Shown: positions 27,348 to 40,225, counted from the stretch's first letter. The stretch: 64,000 nucleotides of DNA from Zygnema circumcarinatum (GCA_037447605.1 CM074807.1:1450254-1514253); one strand, 5' to 3'. Program-made: numbers and translations. Notes: generated by a model from the letters alone, not told the origin.

Positions 27348-28144
27348 CTAAAGCGGAATGGACAGCGGCTCATTTGGCGTGGGATAGAGCAGGCGCACCC
27401 CCGGAAGCTCTTTTCTCAGCATGGCCTGCAAAGGACACCCCAGTGAGAAGAAGAAATTTTACTGCCCTTCGATCTTCAGCCAAGTCTTGCACTGTAATTT
27501 GTGAGGCTTCCAAGCTCCTTGGAAACTTACCTCAAAGGACTCTACGGTTCCCTGAGGCTGCACCAACTTGGACAGCAACCCCTCCGCATCCAGCTCCGCA
27601 TTAGCCATGGGAATGACATACCTGCTCCTCCAGCCACAACATTGCTCCTGCTTAGCAAATGGAGCCCAACAGATTGTCGAAGAGAGAAACAGAAACACTA
27701 AAAGACTGCTAAGAGACAAAATCTGAAGGAGCAGGTCACCCTTGTAATGCGTAGGCTGCATGCACCCTGAACTTGGGTCGTTCACAGAGGAAGGGGAGGT
27801 TTCTCACTTCGCCTGCAGCAGCTTCACGAGCTTCACCGCATCCTCCTGACCGGACACGAGAGTGAAGGCGGGCAGCTGCTGCTTCACTACCGGCGTCACG
27901 ACTACGTCAACGGGAGCTTCTTTTGCCACTTCCGGATCATATACACAGTGAGGCTCCAAGTACAAAGACACACTCGGATTTCCGGCTCGGAAAATGTATC
28001 TGCAAACAAGACCAACGAACGAAGTAAGCCATTGAAGTTGGGCTGCTGTGGGGAGAGGGAGAGAGAGACACAGAGTGAGGGTGGGGTAAGAGAGGAGGGA
28101 GAGAGGGAGAGATAGAGAGAGAGAGAGAGAGAGANNNNNNNNNN

Positions 28145-28200
<56 letters not shown>

Positions 28201-30237
28201 GGGAGAAAGAGAGAGAGAGAGGGAGGGTCAACCATGATCAGGCATGTGTTAGTACTTGAGGGTTTACCCATTTTCCGGGCGCTGCCAGGGAGGGCCTAAC
28301 ACTGGCCCTGCTGTGGCCTTAATGCTGAGCTCCACCCCATTGGCTCCGCGAACGGTGGTGCTCTCACCTGGTTCGAGGTAGGTTACCTGCACAGGCTTAA
28401 ACTATATTAAACGTAGGATGTTTGCGAATGTGGGAGCTATTATAGAGAACGTGCGGACAAACAATGGATGGCAAAAACATCAAGAAGGAAAATTCTGAAT
28501 TGCTGGCAAGTCAACGAGGAGGCAGCAGACATTTTTGAAAAGATCTCCCATCATTCCCTGCGCATTTGGCGATGCTATAACGGGCAAGTCGGGCCGCCTT
28601 GCGGCTAAAGGGCGGAGGGTTTTAAGATGGCAGTGGTCATCGAAGCCCTGCGTGATGAGCAGGTATTCAAACTCCGGAATGTCCTCCGTCTGCAGGGTTC
28701 AGCATCAGCCGGTCTTCAACAAGAGAAACTGAATCAAAGGATGAAACGAGGGCAGACTCGAATGGAATGGGAAGATTCTTTTCTTCACAAATGGAAGGAG
28801 TCAATGGGAGTGAGAGGTGTAAGGGTCCACACCGTCTTGTCACGCATCACTTTCTTATTTGCACTGTATAGCCAGGGAATGTCAAAGTCCAATGGAAACC
28901 CCAAAATGGGGTCTAAAAGGATGGAGATGCCTGCGATTTCAAACATCCAGCTGTTACCCTGCGCACCCACAGATCGAACAATGCTTCACACTGCAAAGAA
29001 AACCACCACCGCTTTGTCCTCTCAAAACATGAAGAGAGAAAGCGAGACGGGAGAGGAAAAGAAGTTGTGCACCACTCTTAAGTTATACCTTCGCTCTCTC
29101 CTCATACCTTCACTAAGCTATTCAGCAAAAGGAGGCCCACAACCTCGTTTTCCAGTTGAAAAGAGCAGCCGGGAGGAGGGAGCAAACCTCAAGGTATGTG
29201 AGCTGCAGAGGGGCTCCTTCTTCTGTCTGCGGCGACACTATGGCAGTTTCTGAACGAGAGCTCGCCACTGCCGCACGTGGGATGGAAGACTGTGGTTGGA
29301 CCAATTGGCGATTTTGCTTTGCAGACAGGGTGCTGTTCCTGCAGCGGCTTGTCCGGCAGAAAGGGACATAAGGGCGGGCCAGCATTTGGGTGCAAGAGTT
29401 GAATGGGGGGTCAATGCGCAGTGGAGATGTTCGGTCACTTTTGAGAGTATGTGAGCAAGGAACACGCAGTTGATGGCATGTCCGTTTGGGGAGATAGAAT
29501 GGAACTCTTGAAGGCTGCATAACTCGCAAGGAAGGTCCAATACATGGCTACAAACTGAGAGTTGAAGGGGAGTAGAACATCGATGTTCTAAAGAAACAGT
29601 TTTCCTCACACCACCGCATGTGGATAGCTGACTTGGATGCCTCAGTGAGTTTCTGTAAGCTATTGTTTTCCTCAGTTTCTCTATGAAAGCTGATAGGTTG
29701 GTCCAAAACGCTCCATTTACAAGATTTTGGAGCGTTGATCCCGAAAAGGGGAGGCATGCAAGTTTCTCACTGCGACACCTTCCAGCTGCCTACTGATGCA
29801 CTTTTGTGCACTGCGCTTGAGCTTAAAAATTAAAAAATAAGAGAATAGCTGCACAAGCTAGCTAAAGTTAAATAGTTAAGAATCTTTTTAAAGTGCACCG
29901 GTTTATCTTTCACTAGAATTCTAGTAAATACGCCAACTATCTTCCTCAATCGACTTCGCATATATTGACCCAGATTATTTCTGCATAAGCCCGCCTGTAC
30001 ATTCATATGCGCCCCCACTTTCATTACAAAGATGTGAAACCACCTTCTCTTAGAAACAGACCAAGGAAACTGCACACACCTGCATCGTTGGTAGTGAAGC
30101 TCCCGCGAGCCACGCTTGCACAAACAATCTGCAGTTTTTCCCACTCTCCTCTCCGCCCTGCTTGCTGAATCAGCAAAACTTCTCTGTGAAAGGACGGTGG
30201 GCCTCAGCGCCGGAAGCTGCGCTGTAAATGCAGCCAT
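27348..30237 (-). CDS. Metallo-beta-lactamase-fold plastid protein (UPF0173/At1g29700-like)
   Basis: Member of the plant 'metallo-hydrolase/oxidoreductase' family, a chloroplast protein of unknown substrate. Exons on the minus strand, approximate: 30080-30237 (MAAFTAQLPALRPTVLSQRS, a Ser/Arg-rich transit peptide), about 29199-29340, 28860-28966 (GNSWMFEIAGISILLDPIL, DFDIPWLY), 28563-28695 (LLITQGFDDHCHLKTLRPLA, PVIASPNA), 28271-28376 (YLEPGES, KATAGPVLGPPWQRPENG), 27815-28002 (SLYLEPHCVYD, VVVTPVVKQQLPAFTLVSGQ), 27530-27631 (YVIPMANAELDAEGLL) and 27348-27425 (LRKELPGVRLLYP, ending in TAG). The order and wording match the family well. The canonical THxHxDH metal motif reads TQGFDDH, so only the Asp-His end is kept; this seems usual for the family. 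An intron contains a GA repeat with an assembly gap. Confidence 0.85.
28083..28228. repeat. GA microsatellite with a 10-N gap
   Basis: Nearly pure (GA)n on the plus strand inside an intron of the minus-strand metallo-hydrolase gene. Ten Ns at 28135-28144 mark an assembly gap, so the true repeat length is unknown. Confidence 0.95.
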
Positions 30238-30610
30238 AGTCAGCCAGACTTAAAAAGCTTCTACTTTCAGTTCTTGGATTGCCGAAAGGAGAGGATGCTA
30301 AATGCAGAGGAAAGCGCTGGCAGCGGATGAGCTCCCAACCGCCATATCCGCCTCGCCGAAAACCTTAAGAAGGTACACGGCAGCCATGGAAGCCACAGAA
30401 GAAAGTGAGCGGTGGAGGATGCACCACGCAGGCAGGTACGGCTGCCGCGGAGCTCCTTCCGGAAGCCACGTGGCAGGGAGCCATGGCCGGAAGTCCACGC
30501 AGCTCCGCTCCTGTCGGATAGCTCTACTTCACGGTCGCGTTGCACGCATTGCGATCTTCAGGGAAGTTAGACACAGCAGGTAGAGGTACCTTTTGTAGCT
30601 ATTCAACGCC
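30238..30610. promoter_or_regulatory. Short bidirectional promoter region
   Basis: Only 373 bases separate the start codons of two divergent genes for predicted plastid proteins (metallo-hydrolase and DnaJ-type zinc finger). A CCACGTGGC palindrome with a G-box is at about 30466-30474. The ORF starting at 30302 has no family features and is read as 5' leader. Confidence 0.5.
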
Positions 30611-32213
30611 ATGGCTTCCCACAGATTGAGGAATTTGGTACTCGGCCATGGCTGCTCGGAGCTTCAGAATGAGTCAAGAAGAGTGACTCACAGTTGCAGG
30701 GCCGTCAATTGCAGATTGTCTTTCCCATGTTTACACAATTCATGTAATTTACCGCTAGGGCAGCGTTCCTCTGTCTTGATAGTTTCTAAACATCAGCAAA
30801 GATTAGCTATTTATGGGCAGGCCTCAGAGAGCGCACAGAGTGCTTCTCCTTCCTCTGGACTGAACGAATTCGTCACTGCAAGGCAGACAGCAGGATCACC
30901 TCTTCAAGGTTCACAATTTGTGAAGGCACTGACAGAGCTATATCCGCCTCTGCCATGTCGTGTGTGCCAAGGTATAGTCCCTTTCTTTTGTGATTTTTGA
31001 TTAATCCATGCACAAGATGGACATTTTCCAGGCAAGGCAATGATTCGCCATTTTGGGGTTTTTCCTGCTGCCTTTCCAATGCCTTTTAACAAGTTAAGAA
31101 TGATATTGTAGCATGAGTACTGAATTAGAACGACATCAGTTGGATGACTAACGTGCTTCATCACCGTCTTCACATTACTTTGTATTCTGACCTGAAAGGG
31201 CATGCAACAGGTACTCTAAAGGTTCGATGTGATCGGTGTGATGGTCAAGGTGGACTTGCTCGTGGAGGTTATCAGAAAAGGAATCCACTTTCTCTCAGCC
31301 GAATCATTGGTATGTCTTTGTCTCCTTCTTTACGAGTCATTAGTGCTAATAACAGGACAAGACCAAATTATTGCTGCTCTAGTCGAGCGAATGGCTTTTG
31401 TCTGGCGCATAAAAAGCAAAATGTATTGCACTATCGGGCTTGGGCAGTTAAGGATGAAAGGAATTTGAAAGCACGCACTGGTCAGCAATACAGATTCTGC
31501 TCCGTGAGTTCGTACTCTGATTGCAGTGAACGGACCACTCTGCTAATCAAGTCCCTTCGTTGTGAGCAGGTTCCAAATGGACAGCCATGGAGCGCACTTT
31601 TGGTTGGCGTCATTTTCGTGTGCATTCTAAGAGGAAAGGCGTAGGGAAGGAGTGGTTTCTGGAAATGGTGGCAACCTGTGATGAAACATCCCGATTTTGG
31701 GTGAATGCACAGAACCTGAAGGTGATTATCGAACTTAAAGTTGATGTTATTCTCTTACTGGATTGGTTAAACCTTGCAGACGTGAGGCTTGTAACTTTTA
31801 TGGACATTGGATTTTCCACCCATACGACTCCTGCATTTTCACTCTCCAGGGAGTCAAATGCATCTCTCATTTACCTCCATTGATGAATGGCTAGACTTAG
31901 GTTATTCATACTGTTGCAAGCATTTCCTGAGGAGATTAACTCAAGGTTGAAAAGTCATGGTTGAGTCTGAACGCTTGCCCCCGCTGAGCTGACAATTGGC
32001 AAGATGACGCTCCCTGGACCCGTGCAGGACAGGGAGAGATGGGGTATGGGTTGGCTGCAAAAGGTGGAAATAGAGGCAGCCCAGAAGGGCGCAGATGGAA
32101 GCTGGATGGTCTGCAAAGCCTGCAAGGGGGAGAAGGAAGTGGCCTGCCCTTCCTGCAGCAATAAGAAAGCTGCTGATGGCAGCGATAACACTCTGGATAT
32201 CATCGAAGTATGA
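30611..32213 (+). CDS. DnaJ-type cysteine-rich zinc-finger protein, probably plastid
   Basis: Protein with DnaJ-like CxxCxG zinc-finger motifs but no J domain, a class that includes many chloroplast assembly factors. Four exons join in phase (30611-30971, 31199-31309, 31570-31721, 32028-32213) for 269 residues. The first 100 or so residues are Ser/Arg-rich and acid-poor, consistent with a transit peptide (MASHRLRNLVLGHGCSEL). Cysteine pairs: CRVCQG, CDRCDGQG, CKACKGEK and CPSC. Between them lies the conserved block KWTAMERTFGWRHFRV, then EWFLEMVATCDETSRFWVNA and MGWLQK, which I associate with a plant-specific DnaJ-cysteine-rich family. I cannot name the orthologue. Partner and client are unknown. 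It is divergent from the metallo-hydrolase gene. Confidence 0.83.
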
Positions 32214-32938
32214 AAGCAGATCACCTGTCTGCTGTGTTAAAGCATGCGTCAGCTTTAAAACTCAAGTCAAAGTAGGCGCTTCATGCGGCTGCAAAGTGTC
32301 ACGAGACTGGAATGGTGAGTAAACCTAATCTGACGCTCGATATCTGCTAAGGAGGGGATGGGTGTTGAATTCGTTTTCCTGTTTTGGTAGTATCAGTGGA
32401 ATGTGCATGTCTCTCGTTTAGGGTTCTGCTTTTCAGCTGGAAGGGTTCAGGGCTGCTGGACTGGGGTTGTCTGGAAGTCTGCGGTTTAGCCGATATGGCA
32501 GACTGACTTGTGGGCAGGTTGTGACGTGCAGGGCTCTGGAATCTCATGCAGGAGGACCGGTCTTGCCCTCTCGTTATGCTGTGCACGGCGGCACCTCTTA
32601 TTGCAGAATCTCTTCTACTGTTATCTCCTTTTTCTAAAACGAATTAGTGGTAGCTGTCTGGAGGGGTTTCACCAAATTGCAATTGCTGATAGTTTTTGAT
32701 TGAACGCATGAAGCAACATTGCAGGCTTGCCGCACTCGCAAAAAACTGGTCTGTGTACTTGTATTGGATCCAGCTGGTGCAATTCATTTATTTTTAAGAA
32801 AAAAATGTCAGTGTAACTCATTCTCGCCCTCAATCGAAAATCTTTTTGTACAATAAAACATTATGCAAGTTTAAACAGAAAGAAAAGGAACGTCAAACAG
32901 AACACTTCTCTAGACATCCCAAGCGGGGCTCTGTACAA
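32214..32938. other. Intergenic, tail-to-tail (DnaJ-type / DDI1)
   Basis: 3' ends of two convergent genes. An ATTTATTTTTAAGAAAAAA stretch near 32785 and AATAAAACATT at 32850 look like polyadenylation-type sequence. Nothing else recognised. Confidence 0.45.
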
Positions 32939-34571
32939 TCAGCCTCCAAACAAGACTCCTGCCGCCTGCTCCTCGTTGCCGTTGCAGACTGTCAGTGCTT
33001 CTATGACGCTGCGACGGTCGAATCCCAGTTCAACCAATCGAGAAATCTTCGCTTCCTGGATGTTACTACCCTGCAAATTACCACATAGAAGAAGCAAACG
33101 AAGGAAGCATCAAGACGACGATGCTCACAGATTCAGAAAAGCCTAAAAAAATAAAGTAGGCCGAGTATGCAGTGTTCTGTGTGCGTGGCTGTGCGTGGTG
33201 TGAAAGAGCGAGAGAGAGAGAGAAAGTGAGTGAGAGAGAGAGAGAGGGGGGGGGGGGGAGAGGAGTGGGAGGTGTACCTGGCTCATAGTGGCAGGTATGC
33301 CTGCATTCCCTGCATGCATCACCGTGACCCGAGAGGAGTAAAGTACCATACAATTGCCTCACCAAAAACCATGAGCAAATGTTGCGACTATAACCGCTGT
33401 CATTGACTTTTTACAAGAAATGCTGTCACTGGTCGCCCATTTCTAAGAAATGCCAGAAATAATCATGACTCCAACATTGCAGCTCTGGAATGGACCCGTA
33501 CCTGCTGTGGGAGGCTGTGAGAATGATGAAGATCCGACGTTTCCAAAGGGGGCCCTACTTGCAGGAGCTGAAGACTGCCATGCAGAAGAAAAATCACATA
33601 AATCAACGGCCAGGTCTACAGGAAGTCATGCCACAACAAGCAGCGAAGAAGGTTGAAAAGTTCGAAAAGGATGGGTTACTTGAGAGAAATCCAATGCTTT
33701 GATGGGATGCTGATGGAAGACTCATGCAGGACATCATGTAAAGCTCCGGCCTTATTCAGCCTCTTGCTCCGAAATGGTTTCAGGGAATCAGGGAAGGTAA
33801 AGAATGGTAGTCTTACAGGCGCAGGTGGAGGGTCAGCGGCTGAAGGAGGCATCTGGGTGTCCAAAGATGCATCACCCTCGATCTCAAGCTCCGAAAACTT
33901 CTTTGGAATCTCGTGTTCTGCAAGCAAGGACAAAGTCAAGTTCTTACCCAAGTTTCTGGATTACGCTTTAGGGTCACAAGAGAGATCACCTTTTTTAGGA
34001 GCTTACCAGCAAGGAAGGGTACGATGCAGTTATCGGTGCCGATGCGGAGAATGCTGTCTTTAAGGTCAATACAGCACTGCACCCATATGCAGCACCATGA
34101 AAGACTAAAATAAGCTGTGCTGCTTACACAGATAAGGTATCAACCTGCCAGACACCTTTCTTTTGTACAGTTCAGGCAGTTCCCTTTTGCAGTAACTGAC
34201 CATTGGCCATCACAAGTGCACCATCACCTCACACAGATTCTTGCAAAGCGGCCATGGCTGCAAGTGTGTATGTCCAGTTTCTAAAGGAAGTGCAAAATCT
34301 CGACAAACGACAAGGCGTACGGAAGCGAAAGTTAAACCTGGTGGCGGCGGAGCATGTCGAGGCCGAACAAAAATTCGAGTCGGGCCTTCTCAAGCACTGT
34401 GATGCCGCACATGTAATAGTTTGGTCCAATCTGCATTCGTACCACCTTCTTTAGAAAAGGAGTGCATAGTTCTAACATAACGTCGTTTTTGTTTTAAAAA
34501 GGAAAAGGTCAATTCTTTCATTATTCTACAGTATAGAACTAACAACATTAGAGGGAGGGAGGGAGAGAGAG

Positions 34572-34646
<75 letters not shown>

Positions 34647-37600
34647 CCTTAGTTTTCTCACCTTGAGCTGAACATTATGAATACGACCTACAATTCTATC
34701 ACGTCCAACTCCCATCGCAAAACCGCTATACCGCTTGTCACAGAGTCTCATAAGTCTGCCATGCAGCAACCAAACATTGGATGTCAGGAAAGAGAGCAGA
34801 AAGACCTGACCAGATAACGACAATTGGTCGTTGCTTAAACTTAGACTTCCAATGGATCATCGAATATGCTCTCGAATATGCTCTCAAGCAATTAACAATC
34901 AATTATAGAACTCAATAAGTTCTCTCCCGCAACCTCCCTTCTCTCCACCACACTCCCCTAGCCACCATTTCCAACCTGCCTCCCTCTCAACCTCTCCCCT
35001 CTCTCACCCACAACGCTCGGCGCAGGCTTGTGACATAATGGACGTCTCTGCCCCGCTATCGATGAAGGCCTGCTCTCCAATTTGCACCACCCCTCAGTTA
35101 CGCTCGCAGCTACTGCATGTTAAATAGCGTTATCAAAATCCATGATCTCCAAGGTGTTAACAAGGCGAACCATGCACAAGCGAGAGTTTTTTTCACTTCC
35201 AACCATCCAAACTGCCCTTGCCTTCACTTCTGATAAGAAGCGTCAATCCTTCGTTTCAGAGTTTGGAGAAAAGAAATAGAATGTCGGACATACCTTGATG
35301 GGATGGTTATTGACCTCCATATTCACATACAACATAGCCTGCAACGCCAGTCTGATCCAAACTTCAGAATAGCTTCATGTAGCACTGTAACCGATAATCT
35401 AAGTCTTTCCCAGTTGATCCTTCAGCACAAAGTGCGATGAAATTTCCGCAAGTCATATCAGCCTTGAAAATGGCAAAGACGAGCGTACCACTGTCGTGAA
35501 CTGTGCTGGGTTGAACTCCAACGCTATTGCCTCATTTTCAGAAATGTTTTTCTGCACAATCATCCAAATTTCCAGTAAACCTATGCATAACTCGCTTTCT
35601 GCTCAAACATTATTGAAGTATCCAATCCAACGAGTGCCCTTCAACTTGCAGGGAGATCTTTGTTAAGAGAACATCTGCAGTACAAAGTAGGTTGCAGAAA
35701 GTTAAGCTGGCAAAGAAAATGGATAGGTTGATTTTTGCATTGACCATGTACCTGTCGAATCTCTTCCTCAATCCGTTGTTGCGCTTCGATACTGAAGGGG
35801 TCCTCAACAATTTGAGATTGGAGTCGCTGTATACAGCATTCACAATGTTGAAAATGGCATAAGCAATTACCCCCACTAGAATGGCCTGCAGCCATCCTCG
35901 ATTTGAGAGTGCTGTGGGGGAAAAAGAAACTCTATATTCCATTTCAACTAAAGAGAATGGACAAAGATCATACTGCTGTATTTTGGGGGAGAGAAAATTC
36001 AAACTCCTGTGGGTGTTGCCTTCTCAAAGCAACGAGAGTAGACAGACCCACTTGCTGCTCATGCAGATTCCGAAGGACATGCTGCAGAACCTCCGGATTG
36101 CCACTCTGAACTGCCTCCAAGAGCCGAGGATTTTGCTGCAAATCAGAGCAGGAAGAGACGAATGTATCACCAATCCTTCCTTCCTTAAAATGGTAGAGGC
36201 AACAGAGACAAGGAATAGAAGCTGATCAACACAGGTGCTGCTCAATCAATTGAGTTGCTGATCTATGCAGACAGTATGAACCCTTTTTTATGACAACAAT
36301 TACTTTAGAATGGACCTTGTTAGGGGAAAGTGAAGCTCGTTGAGTAGCAACCATCTCCACTGGCAAGCGAAACAAAGTTTGTGTTTAAAGACAGTGCACT
36401 CTGCAAATCGCAGAGACCGAGTTCTGACCTGCAGTAATTGCATCAGCTCAGGTGATCTGCCAATCTGATCGAGCAAAGCAGCCGGGTTGCGTGCAGAGCC
36501 GTCGCTGTTTAAGGCCATGGGGGCAGCCTCCGGTGCAGGGGGTGCTCTGCAGTGCATCAACATCAAGGATAACTATGAAGCAAAGTGGTACTACTTCATT
36601 CCATGGAAACCAAACAAAAGCAGTGAAGGCCTCACTGCCGTCACTACGTCACCACCCAATCACTGTGGTCAATAACAGTACAGATGACAACCCTGCCTTC
36701 TCATGGTTCAAGCTTTTTTTTTTACCAAACAGGGGAGCTCAAATATAGACTAGCCCGTGGCCAGCTTCTTGAGCCAGAGGGGTGAACACTTTATTTACTA
36801 AAATTCTTGTGAGAACTATACATCTAAATTGCAAAATGCTTTGGCATGAGAAGCTGGATAAAAAGTAGTTAATCTAATCACCAGTACGTAACTGGCAATC
36901 AAGCCGCATCAAAAAAAGGAAAAGGATGCAAATTCAATACTATATAAGATTAAAATGAAAAAGTCTCATGAGGATCGTGAAAGTATTTGGGTTTTTCGGG
37001 TTTTTTTACAAATCGATCCTGCATGGTATTGACGAGTCGGAAGGAAATATAACCTTCAAGTAATTGTATAACGAGTTACTAGAGCTTTGATCATTGTGTG
37101 ACTTCCAGCCTAAAGGAGATCTCGTTTGTCAAAAAGGCCGACCAGGTCTACTATAGATTTGATCTTTGAGTGGGGCAGGTCAGCTCCCCCATTTTTGGAA
37201 ATACAGCCATGATCTTGATCTGCCTAAATGATTAAATGATTTGTTGCCATGGCAAAAAATCATTTAATTTATTTCTGCTACAAGCAATAATAGGAAGAAG
37301 TGGAATGTAAAAACAAAGTCTACTCAAACTTCCTAACGAGACGTGAAAGTTCCCTAAAGTTACCAAAACAGTATAGCCGGTCTCCTCTCTCCACCTTCAC
37401 TAACTCTATCCTTAACCGTTCCCTTTTTCACACTTCTGACCTACTCCATTGCAAACCATTGCTTCAATTGTCGATGAGAATTGGAAAACAAGTACTCCTC
37501 CGCTTTCACAAACGTATCTCCATACGTTTAAAGGAAAACTTGAAAGGCATCCTCACCTTCGATCCACGACTCGCAACTCCATGAGGTCGCCATCCTTGAC

Positions 37601-38093
37601 ATTCGCCGCCAGTAGGGTAACGCTGTCTTGCACCTCCCTTCCGTTAAAAACTAGACATTGCCGCCCTAAAGGAATTTGAGTCTGCCACGCACCAGAATTT
37701 GCTGTCAGCTTCGCTTTCTAAAAAATACGTTGCGAGCATTTGCGTAGTGTCCCGTTTATTACTCTGGAAGCAATTGGCAAACAAATGGCTTCTCCCAATC
37801 AAAGGAACTGCAAAGGAAAAACGTGAATCCTGAAAGGCTGCAAGCTCACCTCCACTTCCAGTATAGCCTTCACGTTCTCGACCTGCGCCACACCAAACAG
37901 CAAACCGAATGAATTTCTAGTAATTGCAGAATTGCTCAAATTGGTGTACAGAACTCAACACAGAGAGATGCTTGTCTACAGTACCGAATACCGCTCACTA
38001 CATTGGCTCTCTCTGAAGCACACGCACCGGCTCACCGGGCGAAACGTCAACCATGATGATTCTCTCGTCCTCCGTCATAACCGTCACCTTCAT
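32939..38093 (-). CDS. DDI1: DDI1: UBL, retroviral-like aspartic protease and UBA protein
   Basis: Ubiquitin-proteasome shuttle/protease of the DNA-damage-inducible 1 family. Order read on the minus strand: UBL exons 38028-38093 (MKVTVMTEDERIIMVDVSPG), 37850-37882 (VENVKAILEVE) and 37557-37681 (IPLGRQCLVFNGREVQDS); linker exons at about 36430-36560 (NPAALLDQIGRSPELMQLL), 36014-36135 (NPRLLEAVQSGNPEVLQHVL) and 35752-35815 (DPFSIEAQQRIEEEIRQ); protease exons at about 35289-35333 (MLYVNMEVNNHPIK), 35030-35090 (AFIDSGAETSIMSQACAE, with the active-site DSGA), 34664-34760 (RLCDKRYSGFAMGVGRDRIV), 34340-34440 (FLFGLDMLRRHQ) and 34008-34065 (CCIDLKDSILRIGTDNCIVP); then 33818-33920 and the UBA exon 32939-33075 (ISRLVELGFDRRSVIEALTV). 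All classical domains are present. A plus-strand gene is unlikely across this region. Confidence 0.92.
34551..34644. repeat. GA microsatellite in a DDI1 intron
   Basis: Long near-pure GA run immediately downstream (in gene orientation) of the KRYSGFAMGVGR exon, so it reads as a CT-rich tract in the transcript. A second GA/G-rich run is at 33208-33260 in another intron of the same gene. Confidence 0.9.
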
Positions 38094-38481
38094 GCTGACA
38101 GCCTGCTCCAGCCAAACTAACTCCTCCCTCTCCCTACCTGTTCTCCGTCTGCCCTCCACTTCCTTCCCTCACTTCCTTCCCTCTCCTCCCAATTTCGTCC
38201 TAGACGCCCCTCTCTCACCCCCTCTCTCTCTCTCCTTCTCTCTCTCTCTCGTCCCTCTCCCTGCCTCTCCTTCTCCTCCCTCCCACTGCCCTGCCGACGA
38301 CAGTTTGCAGATACGACCTTCCTGGTGCGTTTGTTGTTGAAGCGTCCACCGACCCGGCGGTTGGCCCTCTCTCTCTCTCTACCTCCGCGTGCGCGCCAAG
38401 TAAGCAGTCTACCGAGCACGCGAGAGGCGTCCGGAGCCTGCCCGCCCGCCCGCCTGCACCTTCGCGGAACCACCGCACAAG

Positions 38482-38650
38482 TCACGATATATCGCGCGAC
38501 GATACGGCACGATACGGTACGGCATAACACGATACAACACAATACGATACAGAACAATACGATATAATATAACATTGTGCGATACGATATGGGTACGATA
38601 TTGTGATACTATGACAGTACGATACGGTAGCAGTACGATACGATACAGTG
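38482..38650. repeat. Degenerate (A)CGATAC tandem array
   Basis: About twenty imperfect units of the type ACGATAC, AATACGATAC and ACGGTACGAT over 170 bases. Spacing is irregular, typical of a decayed minisatellite. No protein signal. Confidence 0.75.
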
Positions 38651-38825
38651 CATGCAGTTGAAAAAGGTTACAAGCAGGCCCGAGAAAACTAAGAAGTGAA
38701 GTGCATCAGTAGGTGCAGTCAACACTACGGCGAGTGTCGGATCATTTTGCAGCAGTACCGATACATCCCCAACTTCTTAGGCTGAGAAAGTTTAGATTCA
38801 TTCAAGAACCACTCTAGAACTATTA

Positions 38826-38877
38826 TGGACCATGTACATTTGATGGCCTCGCCATCGTGAGATCAATGCCACTTCCT
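38826..38877 (-). repeat. Dispersed element, copy B
   Basis: Short copy of the element also at 14383-14468 (+) and 56288-56376 (-). On the minus strand it reads GSGIDLTMARPSNVHGP in the same frame as the other copies, but a 3-base deletion removes one residue and stop codons flank it on both sides, so it is a relic. Confidence 0.6.
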
Positions 38878-40225
38878 TATCCCTTTAGGACTACGATCCA
38901 AATCCAATCGGTATTAAACGTCACCGATTAAGCTGCCGGTTTGGCAGCTCGACGTTGGCCCTGGTACTCCCTCCCACACTCGCGGGGATGCGATTTGGCA
39001 GAGCTGAGCAGAGCTGAGCGGTGGATTGCCCGCCTCTCGTCTCCTGCCATGTGCGCCATTGCCTATGTCCGCGCCAGGCAGCAGCTTGGTGCGAAGGTTG
39101 AAAAGCAACTTCGCCACGAGCATGTCGATGCAATGAGCATCTCCTGCCACATAATGTAAGGGTAGACCTGGCCATGACGCTTTCAATGTGCAGACACCGA
39201 TGTGTAAATCCTAGATTTGTATTGCGTTAGGAGCCCATCTCCTTGTCGATGGCATACAAGCTTTCTCAGTGCGATACGTGCGTTATAAATACTCTTTTAC
39301 GCCGCTGTTTCCTTCGAGACGTCGAGCCAAATCAAAGGTGCAGAGTGCCCCTCTCGCTGGGCTCGTCACAAGGCGTCAACCGTTCCCAACCTCGAAGTTG
39401 AGAGCGTGGTCTGCAAAAAACAAAGCCTAGCCTGCAGCGACAGAGTGATAAGGTATAAAAAGCTATCAAGTAATATTGTATGAAACGTATATTAATCACT
39501 GGAAAGGGCGAAGCAGCAATACGAAAAAAAGGGCTTCCTACAATGCAAAACGCGCTTGTCATTGTCCTGTAAACGATGACACTATGCAGAACTCCTCCGC
39601 TGATTCCTCACCCTTCTGAAAAGAAGATGGAAGGACTCCTTTCAGAATTATGTTCTAGCATTACCTTCCATTACAGTTGTGTTCCGTCAGGAGACCTAAA
39701 CTTACAACCTACAAATGGACCCGTATACCCAGCAGCATAGATTGTCCATGAAAGAGGAGCGATGCCAAGGACGAGGAGCAAGTAAAAGCTGAAACGAGAG
39801 GAGCACGATAAGTGAGGGCAAGAACAAGCTCATGTGGCAATTACGAAGCATGATACAACACAGAAAACTGACCTAAACTGGTTTCACCACTCCAGACAAG
39901 CATGCACAATCTACGACAGTGAAAAGTGTCAAACCTTACCAGTATCCGGCGCAATGTACCCACCTTCCACCACCAAACTCGGACCATGACGCAAGTAATA
40001 ACCAAGAGAACACTTTTTACACATCTCATTACGAAGATTATGGATTAATGACGGATTGCCAGTCACCATGAATAATTCACTGCACAATATTGACACAGAC
40101 TTGCTGACTCTCATGGACTGCGTCAAGTAAGAGGGTTGAATCCTGACTTCCTGCATGCTTACTATCGTTGAAGTACACTTCACCTTCATTGGCAAGGTGA
40201 AACCCCTAAGCTATCTGAGGCAACT

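Larger units (their letters stand above)
38094..40225. other. Intergenic between GUN4 and DDI1
   Basis: About 2.1 kb between two minus-strand genes. From 38130 to 38290 it is C/T-rich, probably the DDI1 5' leader and promoter. A CGATAC array (38482-38650) and copy B of the dispersed element follow. From about 39.2 to 40.2 kb there is the GUN4 3' region; no coding exon is recognised, and the open frame at 39929-40195 has no family features. Confidence 0.5.

Noticed and set aside
30302-30583. ORF of 93 codons upstream of the DnaJ-type gene
   Set aside because: Lies in the short divergent promoter and ends before the true start at 30611; no family features.
32939-38093. Possible retroelement, because of the retroviral-like aspartic protease
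   Set aside because: The protease is flanked by an N-terminal UBL and a C-terminal UBA in one spliced gene, the standard DDI1 layout; no reverse transcriptase or integrase is seen.
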